Assembly: GCA_013001595.1 (NCBI GenBank)
Contig: JABDMH010000042.1
Span: 120,695 to 184,694 of the forward strand
Length of the DNA stretch: 64,000 nt
Reading direction: 5' to 3'
DNA from: Saprospiraceae bacterium
GTDB lineage: Bacteria; Bacteroidota; Bacteroidia; Chitinophagales; Saprospiraceae
How positions within the stretch are numbered: position 1 is the first letter of the stretch; each line of letters begins with the position of its first letter. The position numbers and the translations under genes are program-made. The notes under the pieces are model-generated. The model worked only from the letters and a program-made list of their open reading frames with translations, made no database searches and was not told where the DNA came from. Shown here piece by piece: positions 19,400 through 29,123 of this stretch.

Positions 19400-22300
19400 C
19401 TAATTAAGCTTATAAGGCAAACCCATTTTCTCAACTTCCTGTACAAATTGACTATCTACCTGGATGCGTTTTTTACCCGCCAAAAATTGCAACTTAATCT
19501 CATGCTCCTCGTCGTAAACAACCACCTTAAGTTGGTGCTTCCCCTTATGGGCGGTACAAGCTGTTTCGAGCGTCTTCTCAAAAGCCGGTGTGATGCTTTG
19601 AACTGGCACCTTTAGGGTAATGCATTTGGTCAATTCCTCACCAACAGTAGATAATAACTTGATGACTTGAGGGTCAAAATATAGCTCATCAGACTGGTAC
19701 CTACTTTTGAAAATACCATCGATGAAAATCACTTGTCCTACTTCTATCAAACCCTTGTACTTTTGATAAATATCCCTGCTTAAATACATTTCCAGGGAGC
19801 CATTATAATCTTGGACCGTAAATCTACCGTAGCCATTTCCTCGGCGATTAACACCGTGCATGGCGGTGGTGATGATGCCGGCGATTTTCAGTTGACGATT
19901 ATGTGCTTTGACCCGATCAAAATGTACCAGTTCACAGTTAACGAAGTTTTCCAACTCCATTTTATAGTCATCCAGAGGGTGACCACTGACGTAAATACCG
20001 ATGATTTCCTTCTCTTTATTGAGTTGATGCATACGGCCCCATGGTTGATCCACTGGAGGATCTGGTTCTGGTATCATTGCATCTTCCGAGTTGCCAAAAA
20101 GGCTGGTGACACTTTCCAACTTTTGTTGCTGATAAGCAGCACCATATTTTATCCCATGCTCGATAAAGGTTCCATACTTGCCAGACGGTGAGAAGTAGAG
20201 CGATCGAGGATACTCAGTGAAGCAATCGAGCGCACCTCCCAAGGCAAGATTTTCAATACATTTCTTGTTCAGGACCCTTAAGCTCAGTCGGCGCATCATG
20301 TCAAAGAACGAATGAAAAGTACCGTTTTTCTCTCGTTCCTTAATCAATTCTTCGACTGCAGCTTGCCCTACATTCTTCATCGCAGACAAACCGATGCGGA
20401 TCTGTCCTTTGGCATTTACTTTAAAATTCACACCACTTTCATTGACATCGGGTATCAACACATCGATGTTAAGCTTTTTGCATTCCCTAAGGAAGAAGTT
20501 GAGCTTACTGATGTCATTCTTATTGTGCGTGAGTACCGAAGCCATGAACTCAGCCGGATAGTGCGCCTTAAGATAGGCAGTCTGAAATGCAACCAGCGCA
20601 TAACATGTGGAATGAGACTTGTTGAATGCATACGACGCAAATGCCTGCCAATCGTTCCAAATCTTGTTAATGGTCTCTTCAGGAAATCCATTTTTTGAAC
20701 ACCCCTCCAAAAATTTTGGATAGAGCTGATCAATGATCTTTTTCTGCTTCTTGCCCATTCCCTTTCGCAGCGCATCGGCCTGACCTTTACTAAATCCTGC
20801 CAAGCGTTGTGATAATAACATCACCTGCTCCTGGTATACTGTGATGCCATAGGTCTCAGCCAGGATCTCTTCCATTTCCGGCAAATCGTAGGCGATCTTT
20901 TCTTTGCCGTGTTTGCGAGCAATAAAATTGGGAATGTACTGTAATGGACCCGGCCTATACAGTGCATTCATAGCAATGAGGTCCTGAAATTTATTGGGTT
21001 TGAGGTTTTTAAGGTGTTTCTGCATTCCCGGCGACTCATATTGAAAAATCGCTATGGTGTCGCCACGTTGAAAGAGCTCGAAAGTGGCTTCGTCATCCAG
21101 CGGTATCTCGTCTGGATCGATCTTAATCGCATGCTTTTCTTCAATCAGCGCAACTGCATCTTTGATAATACTCAATGTGCGTAAGCCCAGAAAATCCATC
21201 TTGAGCAATCCCGCATTTTCCACCACACTGTTATCAAACTGAGTTACCAAGAGATCTGCATCCTTGGCAGTGGCCACCGGTATGTAATCACGAATGTCTG
21301 TCGGTGTGATGATCACACCGCAAGCATGCAATCCAGTGTTTCGAATGTTTCCTTCCAGTTCTTTGGCTGTCCGTAGGGTCAATCCAACCAGGTCATCCTG
21401 CTCAGACATTGCTCGAATCTGGTCGGCTCGCTCCCGGTCATCTGTATTCAAAGATTCTTTGAGGCCTGGGTCTAGATCGCCATCAGCCAATACCTTGCGC
21501 AGGCTCACACCAATCTGCTGCGGGAAAGCTTTAGAAATGCGGTCCACTTCTTTGAGCTCTAAGTCAAGCACACGGCCCACATCCCGGATCGACATTTTAG
21601 CAGCCATGGATCCGTATGTAATGATCTGAGCGACCTGGTTGCGCCCGTACTTGTCCACCACGTAATCAATAACTTTTGATCGGCCCTCGTCATCAAAGTC
21701 GATGTCAATATCAGGCATTGAAATCCGCTCTGGATTGAGAAAACGCTCAAAGAGTAAGTCGTAGGCAATGGGATCGACATTGGTGATGCCCAGACAATAA
21801 GCAACCACCGATCCTGCTGCAGAACCCCGACCCGGTCCTACACTAACCCCCATTTCCCTAGCGGTACTGGTAAAATCTTGCACAATAAGAAAATATCCCG
21901 GGTATCCAGATTGCTCAATAACACCGAGCTCAAAATTGATGCGCTCTTCAACTTCAGCAGTGATCTCCTTATACCTTTTCTTAGCTCCTTGAAAAGTGAG
22001 ATGCTTGAGAAAATCATCCTGCGTCTTAAATCCTTCTGGCAGTGGGAATGCAGGTAGTAAAACATCACGGGAGAGATTTAAGGGAGAAATCTTGTCGTAA
22101 ATCTCTAAGGTATTGTCCAAGGCTTCGGGCACATCACCAAAGAGACTAGTCATTTCAGCTTTCGTCTTAAAGTAATAGTCCGAACTACTAAACTTAAATC
22201 GCTTGTCTTCCTCCAATTTGCTCCCCGTATTAATGCACAGGAGAATGTCGTGTGGTTTCCAGTCTTTTTCTTCGACATAGTGAGCATCATTTGTTGCAAT

Positions 22301-22936
22301 TAACTTGACATCATACTTTTTCGAAAAACCTAATAACACTTGGTTGATGTCTTCCTGGCTGGTGCCACTGCCATCAATATTCTCTAGCCCCCTATGCCGC
22401 TGAAGCTCGATATAATAATCTTCACCAAATATATCCAGCCACCACTTAAGCAATGTTTCAGCTTTATCAACATCACCCCTAAGTATCGTAGCGGGAATTT
22501 CAGCCGCAAGACAACAACTACTGGCAATCAATCCTTCATGATATTGAAGTAGCAACTCCTTATCGATACGAGGGTATTCTCCATAGAGTCCCTCCATGAA
22601 GCCTAAGGAACATAGTTTTGATAGATTGCGATAACCCGCTTCGTCTTTGGCAAGCAGCAACTGATGAAATCGCCTATCGCGTTCACCCAATTTTCTAGAA
22701 AAGCTCTTCTTGTGTCTATCTTCAACCAAGTAAAATTCGCAGCCTACAATGGGCTTAATGTTTCGCTTATTGGCCTCGTGTACAAACTTGAAGGCACCAT
22801 ACATGTTGCCATGATCCGTCAATGCAGCACCCTTGTGTCCATCAGCCACAGCCTTATCGAGCAATGACTCAATACGTGAAGCACCGTCCAGCAATGAGTA
22901 CTGTGTATGGCTATGTAAATGGAGAAAATCAGGCAT
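19400..22936 (-). CDS. dnaE: DNA polymerase III subunit alpha
   Basis: Replicative DNA polymerase, 1178 aa. Order of domains: PHP domain at the N-terminus with intact metal motifs (HLHSHTQYSLLDGA at 6-19 and ALTDHGNMYG); C-family polymerase palm with GPGRGSAAGS (about 366-375) and PDIDIDFDDEGR (about 405-416), which carry the catalytic aspartates; fingers and helix-hairpin-helix region with the typical AFNKSHSTCYALVAFQTAYLK split by AS-Y; and an OB-fold near 990-1070 (LKIAGIITTAMHGVNRRG). Length and motifs fit DnaE1 of Bacteroidota. The ATG at 22936 gives the canonical MPDFLHLHSHT start. It is monocistronic as far as can be seen. Confidence 0.97.
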   Translation of the reverse strand: MPDFLHLHSHTQYSLLDGASRIESLLDKAVADGHKGAALTDHGNMYGAFKFVHEANKRNIKPIVGCEFYLVEDRHKKSFSRKLGERDRRFHQLLLAKDEAGYRNLSKLCSLGFMEGLYGEYPRIDKELLLQYHEGLIASSCCLAAEIPATILRGDVDKAETLLKWWLDIFGEDYYIELQRHRGLENIDGSGTSQEDINQVLLGFSKKYDVKLIATNDAHYVEEKDWKPHDILLCINTGSKLEEDKRFKFSSSDYYFKTKAEMTSLFGDVPEALDNTLEIYDKISPLNLSRDVLLPAFPLPEGFKTQDDFLKHLTFQGAKKRYKEITAEVEERINFELGVIEQSGYPGYFLIVQDFTSTAREMGVSVGPGRGSAAGSVVAYCLGITNVDPIAYDLLFERFLNPERISMPDIDIDFDDEGRSKVIDYVVDKYGRNQVAQIITYGSMAAKMSIRDVGRVLDLELKEVDRISKAFPQQIGVSLRKVLADGDLDPGLKESLNTDDRERADQIRAMSEQDDLVGLTLRTAKELEGNIRNTGLHACGVIITPTDIRDYIPVATAKDADLLVTQFDNSVVENAGLLKMDFLGLRTLSIIKDAVALIEEKHAIKIDPDEIPLDDEATFELFQRGDTIAIFQYESPGMQKHLKNLKPNKFQDLIAMNALYRPGPLQYIPNFIARKHGKEKIAYDLPEMEEILAETYGITVYQEQVMLLSQRLAGFSKGQADALRKGMGKKQKKIIDQLYPKFLEGCSKNGFPEETINKIWNDWQAFASYAFNKSHSTCYALVAFQTAYLKAHYPAEFMASVLTHNKNDISKLNFFLRECKKLNIDVLIPDVNESGVNFKVNAKGQIRIGLSAMKNVGQAAVEELIKEREKNGTFHSFFDMMRRLSLRVLNKKCIENLALGGALDCFTEYPRSLYFSPSGKYGTFIEHGIKYGAAYQQQKLESVTSLFGNSEDAMIPEPDPPVDQPWGRMHQLNKEKEIIGIYVSGHPLDDYKMELENFVNCELVHFDRVKAHNRQLKIAGIITTAMHGVNRRGNGYGRFTVQDYNGSLEMYLSRDIYQKYKGLIEVGQVIFIDGIFKSRYQSDELYFDPQVIKLLSTVGEELTKCITLKVPVQSITPAFEKTLETACTAHKGKHQLKVVVYDEEHEIKLQFLAGKKRIQVDSQFVQEVEKMGLPYKLN

Positions 22937-23062
22937 GGATCGCGTGTGTTTTGAAGGTGATTAAGGGTAGTAATCTCCAGACTAGAGCCGATTTCCAAAA
23001 GTACGATTCAAACCCCACCCATGAAAATATGCACGAAATAAATCATATGATTTTCACTAACC

Positions 23063-23989
23063 TTATGGTACATTCACCTTACCAATTGGGGTTGCGTCAC
23101 AAGGAAAGTCTCCCACCGCATACTGCAAACCATCTAGAAAAAACCGCAGCAACGCAGGATTTTCCATGCTTTGTGCATTATGTGATGGAGATGAGAAAAA
23201 CACCCTTCCCTTCCCATGATCCTTAATCCACGAAATGTATCTCACCTTCTCTTCTGGTGGCTTTCTAAATCCATGGATCTCATCACACTCCATGTATAGA
23301 AGCGGTTTGAAGTTGTAGTCAAAATAGGCGCCGTTAAATAGATAAGGCTCATCGACGTGGAGAAACCCTTCGGGATCAATACCTTGTAGCAATGGATGGC
23401 TTGGATCGGTTGGCTTCACATGTATGACCTGCTGCTTGGGATGATAATCGAAACTGCCCCCGACCATCTTGCCGAATGCCTCCGATTTATTTTGCATGAC
23501 TATGCCTCCATGCAGTACCATTAGTCCATGGCCGCTGCTCACATAGTCAAGTAAGTTTTGCTCTAATTCCGCAGCCTTCTCTAAGCATTGTTCATCACTA
23601 AGGGAGCCTTCTTCTTTTAACTGATCCCAGAATAGATTTCTTCTTTCGCCCACAGAGCAGTTGTTATTGAGCACAATGGCATCAAATTGATCAAGCTGCC
23701 CAGGCTCAAACATGGAAATATCTTTGGACATATGTACATTGAAAACACCACTTTTCTCAGCAATTGTCTTAACTACAGCTTCGGTGTGAGGTATGGTCCA
23801 ATGCTTATAGCCAGTATGCAAGCTAAAAATGAGAATGTCTCGTTTTTCATCGACCACCATCGTGGGCTCGTCGGGTGCTAAATCTTTGATTTTTTCTAGC
23901 CAGTTGGGAGTAAGCTCCAGAGGGAGTAGATTTTGAGCGGGGCTGATATTTAAGGATAGCAAGAAGGCAAAAACCACTATGTACTTCAT
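23063..23989 (-). CDS. Secreted ThuA-domain protein
   Basis: 308 aa. A signal peptide (1-18, MKYIVVFAFLLSLNISPA) precedes one ThuA-like domain of the class I glutamine-amidotransferase fold. Features include ILIFSLHTGYKHWTIPH at the first strand, FDAIVLNNNCS, GHGLMVLHGGIV and the late ISWIKDHGKGRVFFSSPSHNA. ThuA proteins are linked to trehalose and 3-keto-sugar metabolism, but most exported copies have no proven activity. A DUF1080 protein of the same functional theme is at the right end of the window, not adjacent. Confidence 0.82.
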   Translation of the reverse strand: MKYIVVFAFLLSLNISPAQNLLPLELTPNWLEKIKDLAPDEPTMVVDEKRDILIFSLHTGYKHWTIPHTEAVVKTIAEKSGVFNVHMSKDISMFEPGQLDQFDAIVLNNNCSVGERRNLFWDQLKEEGSLSDEQCLEKAAELEQNLLDYVSSGHGLMVLHGGIVMQNKSEAFGKMVGGSFDYHPKQQVIHVKPTDPSHPLLQGIDPEGFLHVDEPYLFNGAYFDYNFKPLLYMECDEIHGFRKPPEEKVRYISWIKDHGKGRVFFSSPSHNAQSMENPALLRFFLDGLQYAVGDFPCDATPIGKVNVP

Positions 23990-24093
23990 AATATGCAGGC
24001 TTGTATGTAATTAGCAACCTCTAAAATAAGATTTTCGTTTCCAGTTGAACTTAGTGCCTTATTTTTTTGATCGTTTCTCCTAATTGACGTACC

Positions 24094-25386
24094 CTACGGC
24101 AGCGCCCATCCAAACCTACGATAGTAGAGACTTTGGATTAGTCCACGAATTAGCATGAAAAGCAGTAGGGCGATCCACAGACCATCATTACCATAGTGAG
24201 GTTTAAGCAGATAATGTATAACTAGAAATATGGCGAGTGATAAAAACATGGCATTTCGCATGGTTCTGGTAGCCGTTAGGCCTATATAAATTCCATCCCA
24301 TATGTAGGATAGAAATCCCACTAAGGGAAATAATATCATATACCACATGAAAGGTAATCCGGCTCTAATAACTTCTTGCTGGTTGGTAAATAATTCGTAG
24401 ATGAACTTACCCTCCAGCCACAGGGCCATACTAAACAAGACTGCAAGACTCAGACCCCAGTACATGCTGTAACGTATGGCTTCTGTTACTTTGTCTCTTT
24501 GTTCGGCTCCTCGATACTTTCCTACAAGCGCCTCCGCAGCAAAAGCAAAACCATCTATTCCGTACGATACCCAATTGGTCAGTTGAAGTAGGATCACATT
24601 TACGGCCAGGATGGTAGTTCCAGCGGCAGAAGACTGACTATAGAAAAAAGCAAAGACAAAGGTCAGGCAAAGTGTTCTCAGAAACAGATCACCATTGACC
24701 ATAAAAAACCGCTGAATGGCTGACCACTCACGAAAAATGGCAGCTCCGAACAAGTGGATGTAGTCTGTATACCTATGAATAAGAAGGACGATTCCTGCCA
24801 ATAATCCCAAATACTGGGCAATCACGGTACCTAGTGCAACTCCAGCTATACCCATGTCATAGTGCATGATAAAAAGAAAGCTCAATCCGATGTTACAGAG
24901 ATTGATCGCAATGGTGAGGTACAGGGGGTATAGGGCATTTTGCATTCCAAAAAACCAGCCAAAAAGCACATAAAGTGCGAGTGTGGCAGGTGCTGCCCAA
25001 ATGCGTATGCTGAAGTAAATATGGACCAGGTCATCCAAGGTTTGGTCTACCTGCAATAGCTTGATGCTCAACCATTCTAAGGGCAGTTGCAAAGCCAAGA
25101 GGACAAGCGATAACCCCATACCTACTAACAGAGATCTACCCAAGTTATGGCTGCAGTCAGTCTTGTTGTTTGCACCATGAGCTTGTGCAGTCAGACCTGT
25201 GGTGCCCATGCGCAAAAAACCAAAATTCCAATAAATGAAATTAAAGATCATCGATCCAATGCCGACCGCTCCGAGGTGAGCCTCTGACAAATGCCCCATA
25301 AGTGCCGTATCCACTGTACTAAGCAATGGTACAGAGATGTTGCTTAGGATGTTGGGTATGGCCAACCGAAGTATTTCTTTATTCAC
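24094..25386 (-). CDS. MATE-family efflux transporter
   Basis: 430 aa with twelve predicted transmembrane helices in two similar halves, typical of multidrug and toxic-compound extrusion antiporters driven by sodium or protons. The first helix region NILSNISVPLLSTVDTALMG and the matching FAAEALVGKYRGAEQRDKV loop fit the DinF-like branch. The start is GTG at 25386, which follows a good promoter; no closer ATG gives the full first helix. The substrate cannot be inferred. Confidence 0.9.
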   Translation of the reverse strand: MNKEILRLAIPNILSNISVPLLSTVDTALMGHLSEAHLGAVGIGSMIFNFIYWNFGFLRMGTTGLTAQAHGANNKTDCSHNLGRSLLVGMGLSLVLLALQLPLEWLSIKLLQVDQTLDDLVHIYFSIRIWAAPATLALYVLFGWFFGMQNALYPLYLTIAINLCNIGLSFLFIMHYDMGIAGVALGTVIAQYLGLLAGIVLLIHRYTDYIHLFGAAIFREWSAIQRFFMVNGDLFLRTLCLTFVFAFFYSQSSAAGTTILAVNVILLQLTNWVSYGIDGFAFAAEALVGKYRGAEQRDKVTEAIRYSMYWGLSLAVLFSMALWLEGKFIYELFTNQQEVIRAGLPFMWYMILFPLVGFLSYIWDGIYIGLTATRTMRNAMFLSLAIFLVIHYLLKPHYGNDGLWIALLLFMLIRGLIQSLYYRRFGWALP

Positions 25387-25407
25387 CTGTTTTTATCGAA
25401 GTCCAAG

Positions 25408-25429
25408 GTGGCAAAGGTAACGTTGCCAC
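25408..25429 (-). promoter_or_regulatory. MATE gene promoter overlapped by a perfect inverted repeat
   Basis: TACCTTTG on the minus strand (25419-25412) matches TAnnTTTG, 25 nt before the GTG start. It lies inside GTGGCAA (25408-25414), N8, TTGCCAC (25423-25429), a perfect 7-bp inverted repeat that could be an operator. A near copy covers the bamA promoter. Confidence 0.5.
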
Positions 25430-25614
25430 AGAATTCTGATGCATGGTTTTGAAGTGATGCAACTAAAAGGAAATGGCAGCCGCAAATCGGTTCGAATGTA
25501 GAAAAGCAGGCCGAACTTGATTTCCGAAAGTTAGCCGAGAAAGCACACAATAGGCTTGCTATGAATTGCATAAACATTCGTATTAGTAACCATGTGTGTG
25601 CAAAATATTAAATT

Positions 25615-25622
25615 TACCTTTG
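25615..25622 (+). promoter_or_regulatory. Promoter -7 element for the PASTA-T9SS gene pair
   Basis: TACCTTTG is an exact TAnnTTTG match 76 nt upstream of the PASTA gene ATG at 25699. The 312-base gap between the divergent MATE and PASTA genes holds this and the MATE promoter, with no gene. Confidence 0.5.
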
Positions 25623-25698
25623 CACTTTCCCTGACAGATCAAGATAATCAGACATCAACAAACACAGTTATACCTACCTATCAATTGACTACTGAGCT

Positions 25699-26478
25699 AT
25701 GATTTGGCGAAATCTCATTGGCATGGCCTTGTTTTTACTAGGATGTCTCGTCCTGACCATCATAGGCCTTAGGTGGTATACACACCATGGACAAAGCTTA
25801 ATCCTACCGAATTATGTGGGAGAAAAACTGGTCGAAGCACGAGAAAATGCTGAAAGGGCATCATTCGAACTTCGCATCATCGACTCCACCTTTGTGGTAG
25901 GTAAAGAAGGAGGTATTATTCTCGATCAAAACCCCAAAGCGGGAAGCAAGGTCAAGCAAAAGAGGAAAATCTACCTAACGGTCTCTAAGTCTCAGGCTGA
26001 CGAGATACCTTTCCGCAGACTGCCTATCCTATATGGTAAGAGCTATGCCAGAAAGCAGAAAGAACTTGAACAGGGATATCAAATCAAATCCAAAGTCATC
26101 GGCAGAAAATATGACGCTGGAGCCCCTGATCATATTTTAGAGGTCATCTATAGGGGCAGGACCATCGTAGATGAAAAACAACGGAAAGAAGATGTAATGA
26201 TAGAAAAGGGAGGCACGCTGGAGATGATTTTATCGAAAAGTTCCGGTGGCTCTTTGACGATGCCTGACCTCACGTGCAAGATGTATACAGAAGTTGCGTT
26301 TCATTTACAGACACTCAACTTGATGATGGGAGAAAATCACCAAGATGATACTGTAGAGGACCAGAACGAGGCCTACGTATGGAAACAAGTTCCCAGCGCA
26401 GGGGCAAGGGTATACACCGGCGATACGGTCCAAGTATTCCTTACGCAGGTCAGACCCGCTGATTGCATAGACCTATAG
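25699..26478 (+). CDS. Membrane-anchored PASTA-domain protein
   Basis: 259 aa. One N-terminal transmembrane helix (about 5-26) is followed by about three PASTA domains outside the cytoplasm: roughly 34-97 (LPNYVGEKLVEARENAERASFELRI split at the usual VxDQNPKAGSKV), 98-180 (more divergent) and 185-252 (MPDLTCKMYTEVAFHLQ, KQVPSAGARVYTGDTV). PASTA domains bind peptidoglycan fragments or partner proteins. No kinase domain is attached, as is usual in Bacteroidota. It is followed after 19 bases by the T9SS cargo gene. Confidence 0.88.
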   Translation: MIWRNLIGMALFLLGCLVLTIIGLRWYTHHGQSLILPNYVGEKLVEARENAERASFELRIIDSTFVVGKEGGIILDQNPKAGSKVKQKRKIYLTVSKSQADEIPFRRLPILYGKSYARKQKELEQGYQIKSKVIGRKYDAGAPDHILEVIYRGRTIVDEKQRKEDVMIEKGGTLEMILSKSSGGSLTMPDLTCKMYTEVAFHLQTLNLMMGENHQDDTVEDQNEAYVWKQVPSAGARVYTGDTVQVFLTQVRPADCIDL

Positions 26479-26497
26479 ACAATCTTAGTATTTGCCG

Positions 26498-28657
26498 ATG
26501 ATGAAATGTATCCTGATTTCCGCCCTGTCCTTACTAAGTTCGTTCCTGTACAGTCAACCACTTGAAGTAGCGCTGCGCACAAATCCATCAATATACAGCA
26601 ATGTCAACTCGCACAGTAGACAAGTGGATGTGCCCCAAATCAAGGTATATGTGCCCCAGGGTGGAATGAGCACCTATTGCCCTAGCCTTAGACTCATTCA
26701 AGGAGAATTAGATAGCGTTTCCTATTCTTTTTGCAAGGACTTGATATTTGGGGAGGTAATTATGGTGGACAGCTGCCTAATGTATCAAAGCAGCGGTATC
26801 AAAGGTCAGGATCTAGTATGTATGCAGCTGTGCGATATCGATGGTATATGTAGTGATTTTGAAATTGTTTTTGTCACTGTGGGATCAACCACAGTGCCAT
26901 TTAGTGATGATTTTTCTTACGATGGGCCCTACCCAGATAGCAATTTATGGGTCACTGATGATGTCTTCGTTAATTATACACTGGCTGAAAACCCCCTCTC
27001 CTTAGGCATAGCCACCTTCGATGGATTGGATGATCGTGGTCGTCCATACCCCCAAGGGTCACTTTTCTCCGATGAATTGACTTCTAAATTTATTGACATT
27101 ACAGAGACTCAAGATCCATTCTTGTCTTTCTTTGTCCAGCCCAAAGGAAATGGAATCAAGCCCAATACCGGGGATTCGCTCATGCTGGATTTTCGCAACA
27201 AAGATGGTGAGTGGGTCAGAGTTTGGCAGCAAGAAGGACTGCCGCGGGATTTTCCCATCAACAGAATGTCTCCCGACTTTGCCTTTCAGCTTCTGTCACT
27301 AAGTGAGGAGTTTATTCACCCATTTTTTCAGTTTCGCTTTCAAAACCGATCTAGAAATGATGGACTAAAAGAACTATGGCACCTCGAGTATGTGCGCCTG
27401 GGAGCCTCAGCAGAAACACGTGAGGTTTTTGAAGATATTGCCTTCACAGCTCCACCAAAGTCTGTGCTATCTCCTTATTCCAATATGCCCTCGAGTCACT
27501 TTGATCCCAAAGAAGTGCGTAGCAACGTGGTAAGTGCATTTTACAATTTTGACGGTGTGCCATTGGCCATGAGTGATCCAACTGTGACCATGATTTACGA
27601 AGGTCAAACCTTGATGCAGCGCACTTTGATCGAACCCGTACAAAATTGGACCCTCGAACGGGGACATACAGGCTATGATTTTGAGCTTAATGATGGCGGA
27701 TCGATGAATGTCGAACTATTGCAAGAGGCGATGCAGAATGTGATTGTATCTGGAAAAAATCAAAAGGTCACCGCTCTTCTTGATTTTAGTAGGGCATCAG
27801 AAATTGTCAATGGGAATCAAAATAATCAAGCAGAAACAACGGCAACTTTTGCTAATTTTTTCTCCTATGACGATGGGTCAGCAGAGTCAGCCATTATTGA
27901 TCGCGGCGGGCCTGGTGTAAGAAGCACCACTTTTGCCATAGAATTCCATACCAATGTGGAGGATCAACTTCAGGGCGTTCAATTTCAATTTCCCCACATA
28001 GAGGGAAATTTTTCAAGTCAACTTTTCACTTTGCTGGTGTGGACCGATAGCCTAGACGACACCCCTGAGTTTGAACAAAAATTTCTCAGGCCTTACTACG
28101 CCACTGAATTTTTTGATACCCTGCAAGGTTTTACTACTTATGATCTTAAGGACAGCAGCGGGGCGAAAGTTTCCATCCCTTTGCCTGAGGGCAAGTTCTA
28201 TATTGGCTGGGAGCAATTGGAGCTTTCAGGGGTGAAAATACCTGTAGGATACGATATAAACTCACCCGAAGGCGCTCAGTTCTTTTACTTCAATGTAGGT
28301 GGTAACTGGATCAATGTCGATGAGGCTGGAAGTATACGTAAAGGAGCACTTATGGTCAGACCTGTTGTGGGCAACGAAGAGGTAATATCAACCCCGATTG
28401 ATGATTTTGATAATTCAACAGGTAGCTTGACTCTTTTTCCCAACCCAAGCAAAGGTGTAATTCACATCCGTTCTACATTGGCCCGACCAGAACTTTGGCA
28501 ATTGAAGGTCTTTGATACAACTGGAAGGCTCGTCAAACAATCTGCTTTTAAACGGAATGTGGACCTATCGAGTTTACCTCCCGGCACTTATTTTTTGCAA
28601 GCTATAAACCGTACTTTTGGTCATCAAATCAGCAAGAAATTGACACTGTTACAGTGA
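26498..28657 (+). CDS. T9SS type A sorting-domain secreted protein
   Basis: About 719 aa from ATG 26498 (ATG 26501 is equally possible; the longer TTG start is unlikely). Signal peptide at residues 1-20, then a large region of beta-rich repeats without a recognised catalytic domain. The last 75 residues form a type A C-terminal sorting domain: LTLFPNPSKGVIHI, VFDTTGRLVKQ and LPPGTYFLQA are the three hallmark motifs. It is thus exported by the Sec system and then by type IX secretion to the surface or medium. The companion PASTA gene directly upstream is a recurrent Bacteroidota neighbour. Confidence 0.88.
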   Translation: MMKCILISALSLLSSFLYSQPLEVALRTNPSIYSNVNSHSRQVDVPQIKVYVPQGGMSTYCPSLRLIQGELDSVSYSFCKDLIFGEVIMVDSCLMYQSSGIKGQDLVCMQLCDIDGICSDFEIVFVTVGSTTVPFSDDFSYDGPYPDSNLWVTDDVFVNYTLAENPLSLGIATFDGLDDRGRPYPQGSLFSDELTSKFIDITETQDPFLSFFVQPKGNGIKPNTGDSLMLDFRNKDGEWVRVWQQEGLPRDFPINRMSPDFAFQLLSLSEEFIHPFFQFRFQNRSRNDGLKELWHLEYVRLGASAETREVFEDIAFTAPPKSVLSPYSNMPSSHFDPKEVRSNVVSAFYNFDGVPLAMSDPTVTMIYEGQTLMQRTLIEPVQNWTLERGHTGYDFELNDGGSMNVELLQEAMQNVIVSGKNQKVTALLDFSRASEIVNGNQNNQAETTATFANFFSYDDGSAESAIIDRGGPGVRSTTFAIEFHTNVEDQLQGVQFQFPHIEGNFSSQLFTLLVWTDSLDDTPEFEQKFLRPYYATEFFDTLQGFTTYDLKDSSGAKVSIPLPEGKFYIGWEQLELSGVKIPVGYDINSPEGAQFFYFNVGGNWINVDEAGSIRKGALMVRPVVGNEEVISTPIDDFDNSTGSLTLFPNPSKGVIHIRSTLARPELWQLKVFDTTGRLVKQSAFKRNVDLSSLPPGTYFLQAINRTFGHQISKKLTLLQ

Positions 28658-28693
28658 TCGCATTGTTAGAACCTAGATAAACTTGCAATAGAT

Positions 28694-29008
28694 ATGGATA
28701 TTGATGTTCAAGAACTGAGAAAAAGACTAGAAAATGACGAAAAAATCATCCTAGTCGATGTACGCGAACCTCATGAGCATGAAGCATACAGCATTGGTGG
28801 AATCCTAATACCACTGGGAGAGATACCAGCACGTGCTGAAGAACTACTTCCTTATCAAAATCAGGAGATCGTCGTGTATTGTCGATCAGGAAAACGTAGT
28901 GATACAGCGAAGAATTTCCTAGCACAATCAGGTTTTACCAATGTGCGCAATCTACTGGGAGGCATGTTGGCTTGGCAAGAAAATGAAGCAGCCCAACAAT
29001 CGGAGTAG
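28694..29008 (+). CDS. Rhodanese-domain protein
   Basis: 104 aa single-domain rhodanese, cytoplasmic. It has the LVDVREPHEHEAYSIGG segment and the active-site loop CRSGKRS with catalytic Cys63, ending in LLGGMLAWQ. Such proteins carry a persulfide on the Cys and move sulfur, or act in sulfide/cyanide detoxification. Length matches GlpE/PspE-like enzymes. The start ATG at 28694 is 36 bases after the T9SS gene, and a one-mismatch -7 element (TAAACTTG) precedes it. Confidence 0.93.
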   Translation: MDIDVQELRKRLENDEKIILVDVREPHEHEAYSIGGILIPLGEIPARAEELLPYQNQEIVVYCRSGKRSDTAKNFLAQSGFTNVRNLLGGMLAWQENEAAQQSE

Positions 29009-29123
29009 GGCAAACCGATCACGGTTCTTCCAGTGGACAGCACAGTAGACCACCTACTAAAATATTGTAGCTAATGATCACTCCTTTTCCCAAAATACCA
29101 CGCTGCAGCATATTCCTGTGGTT

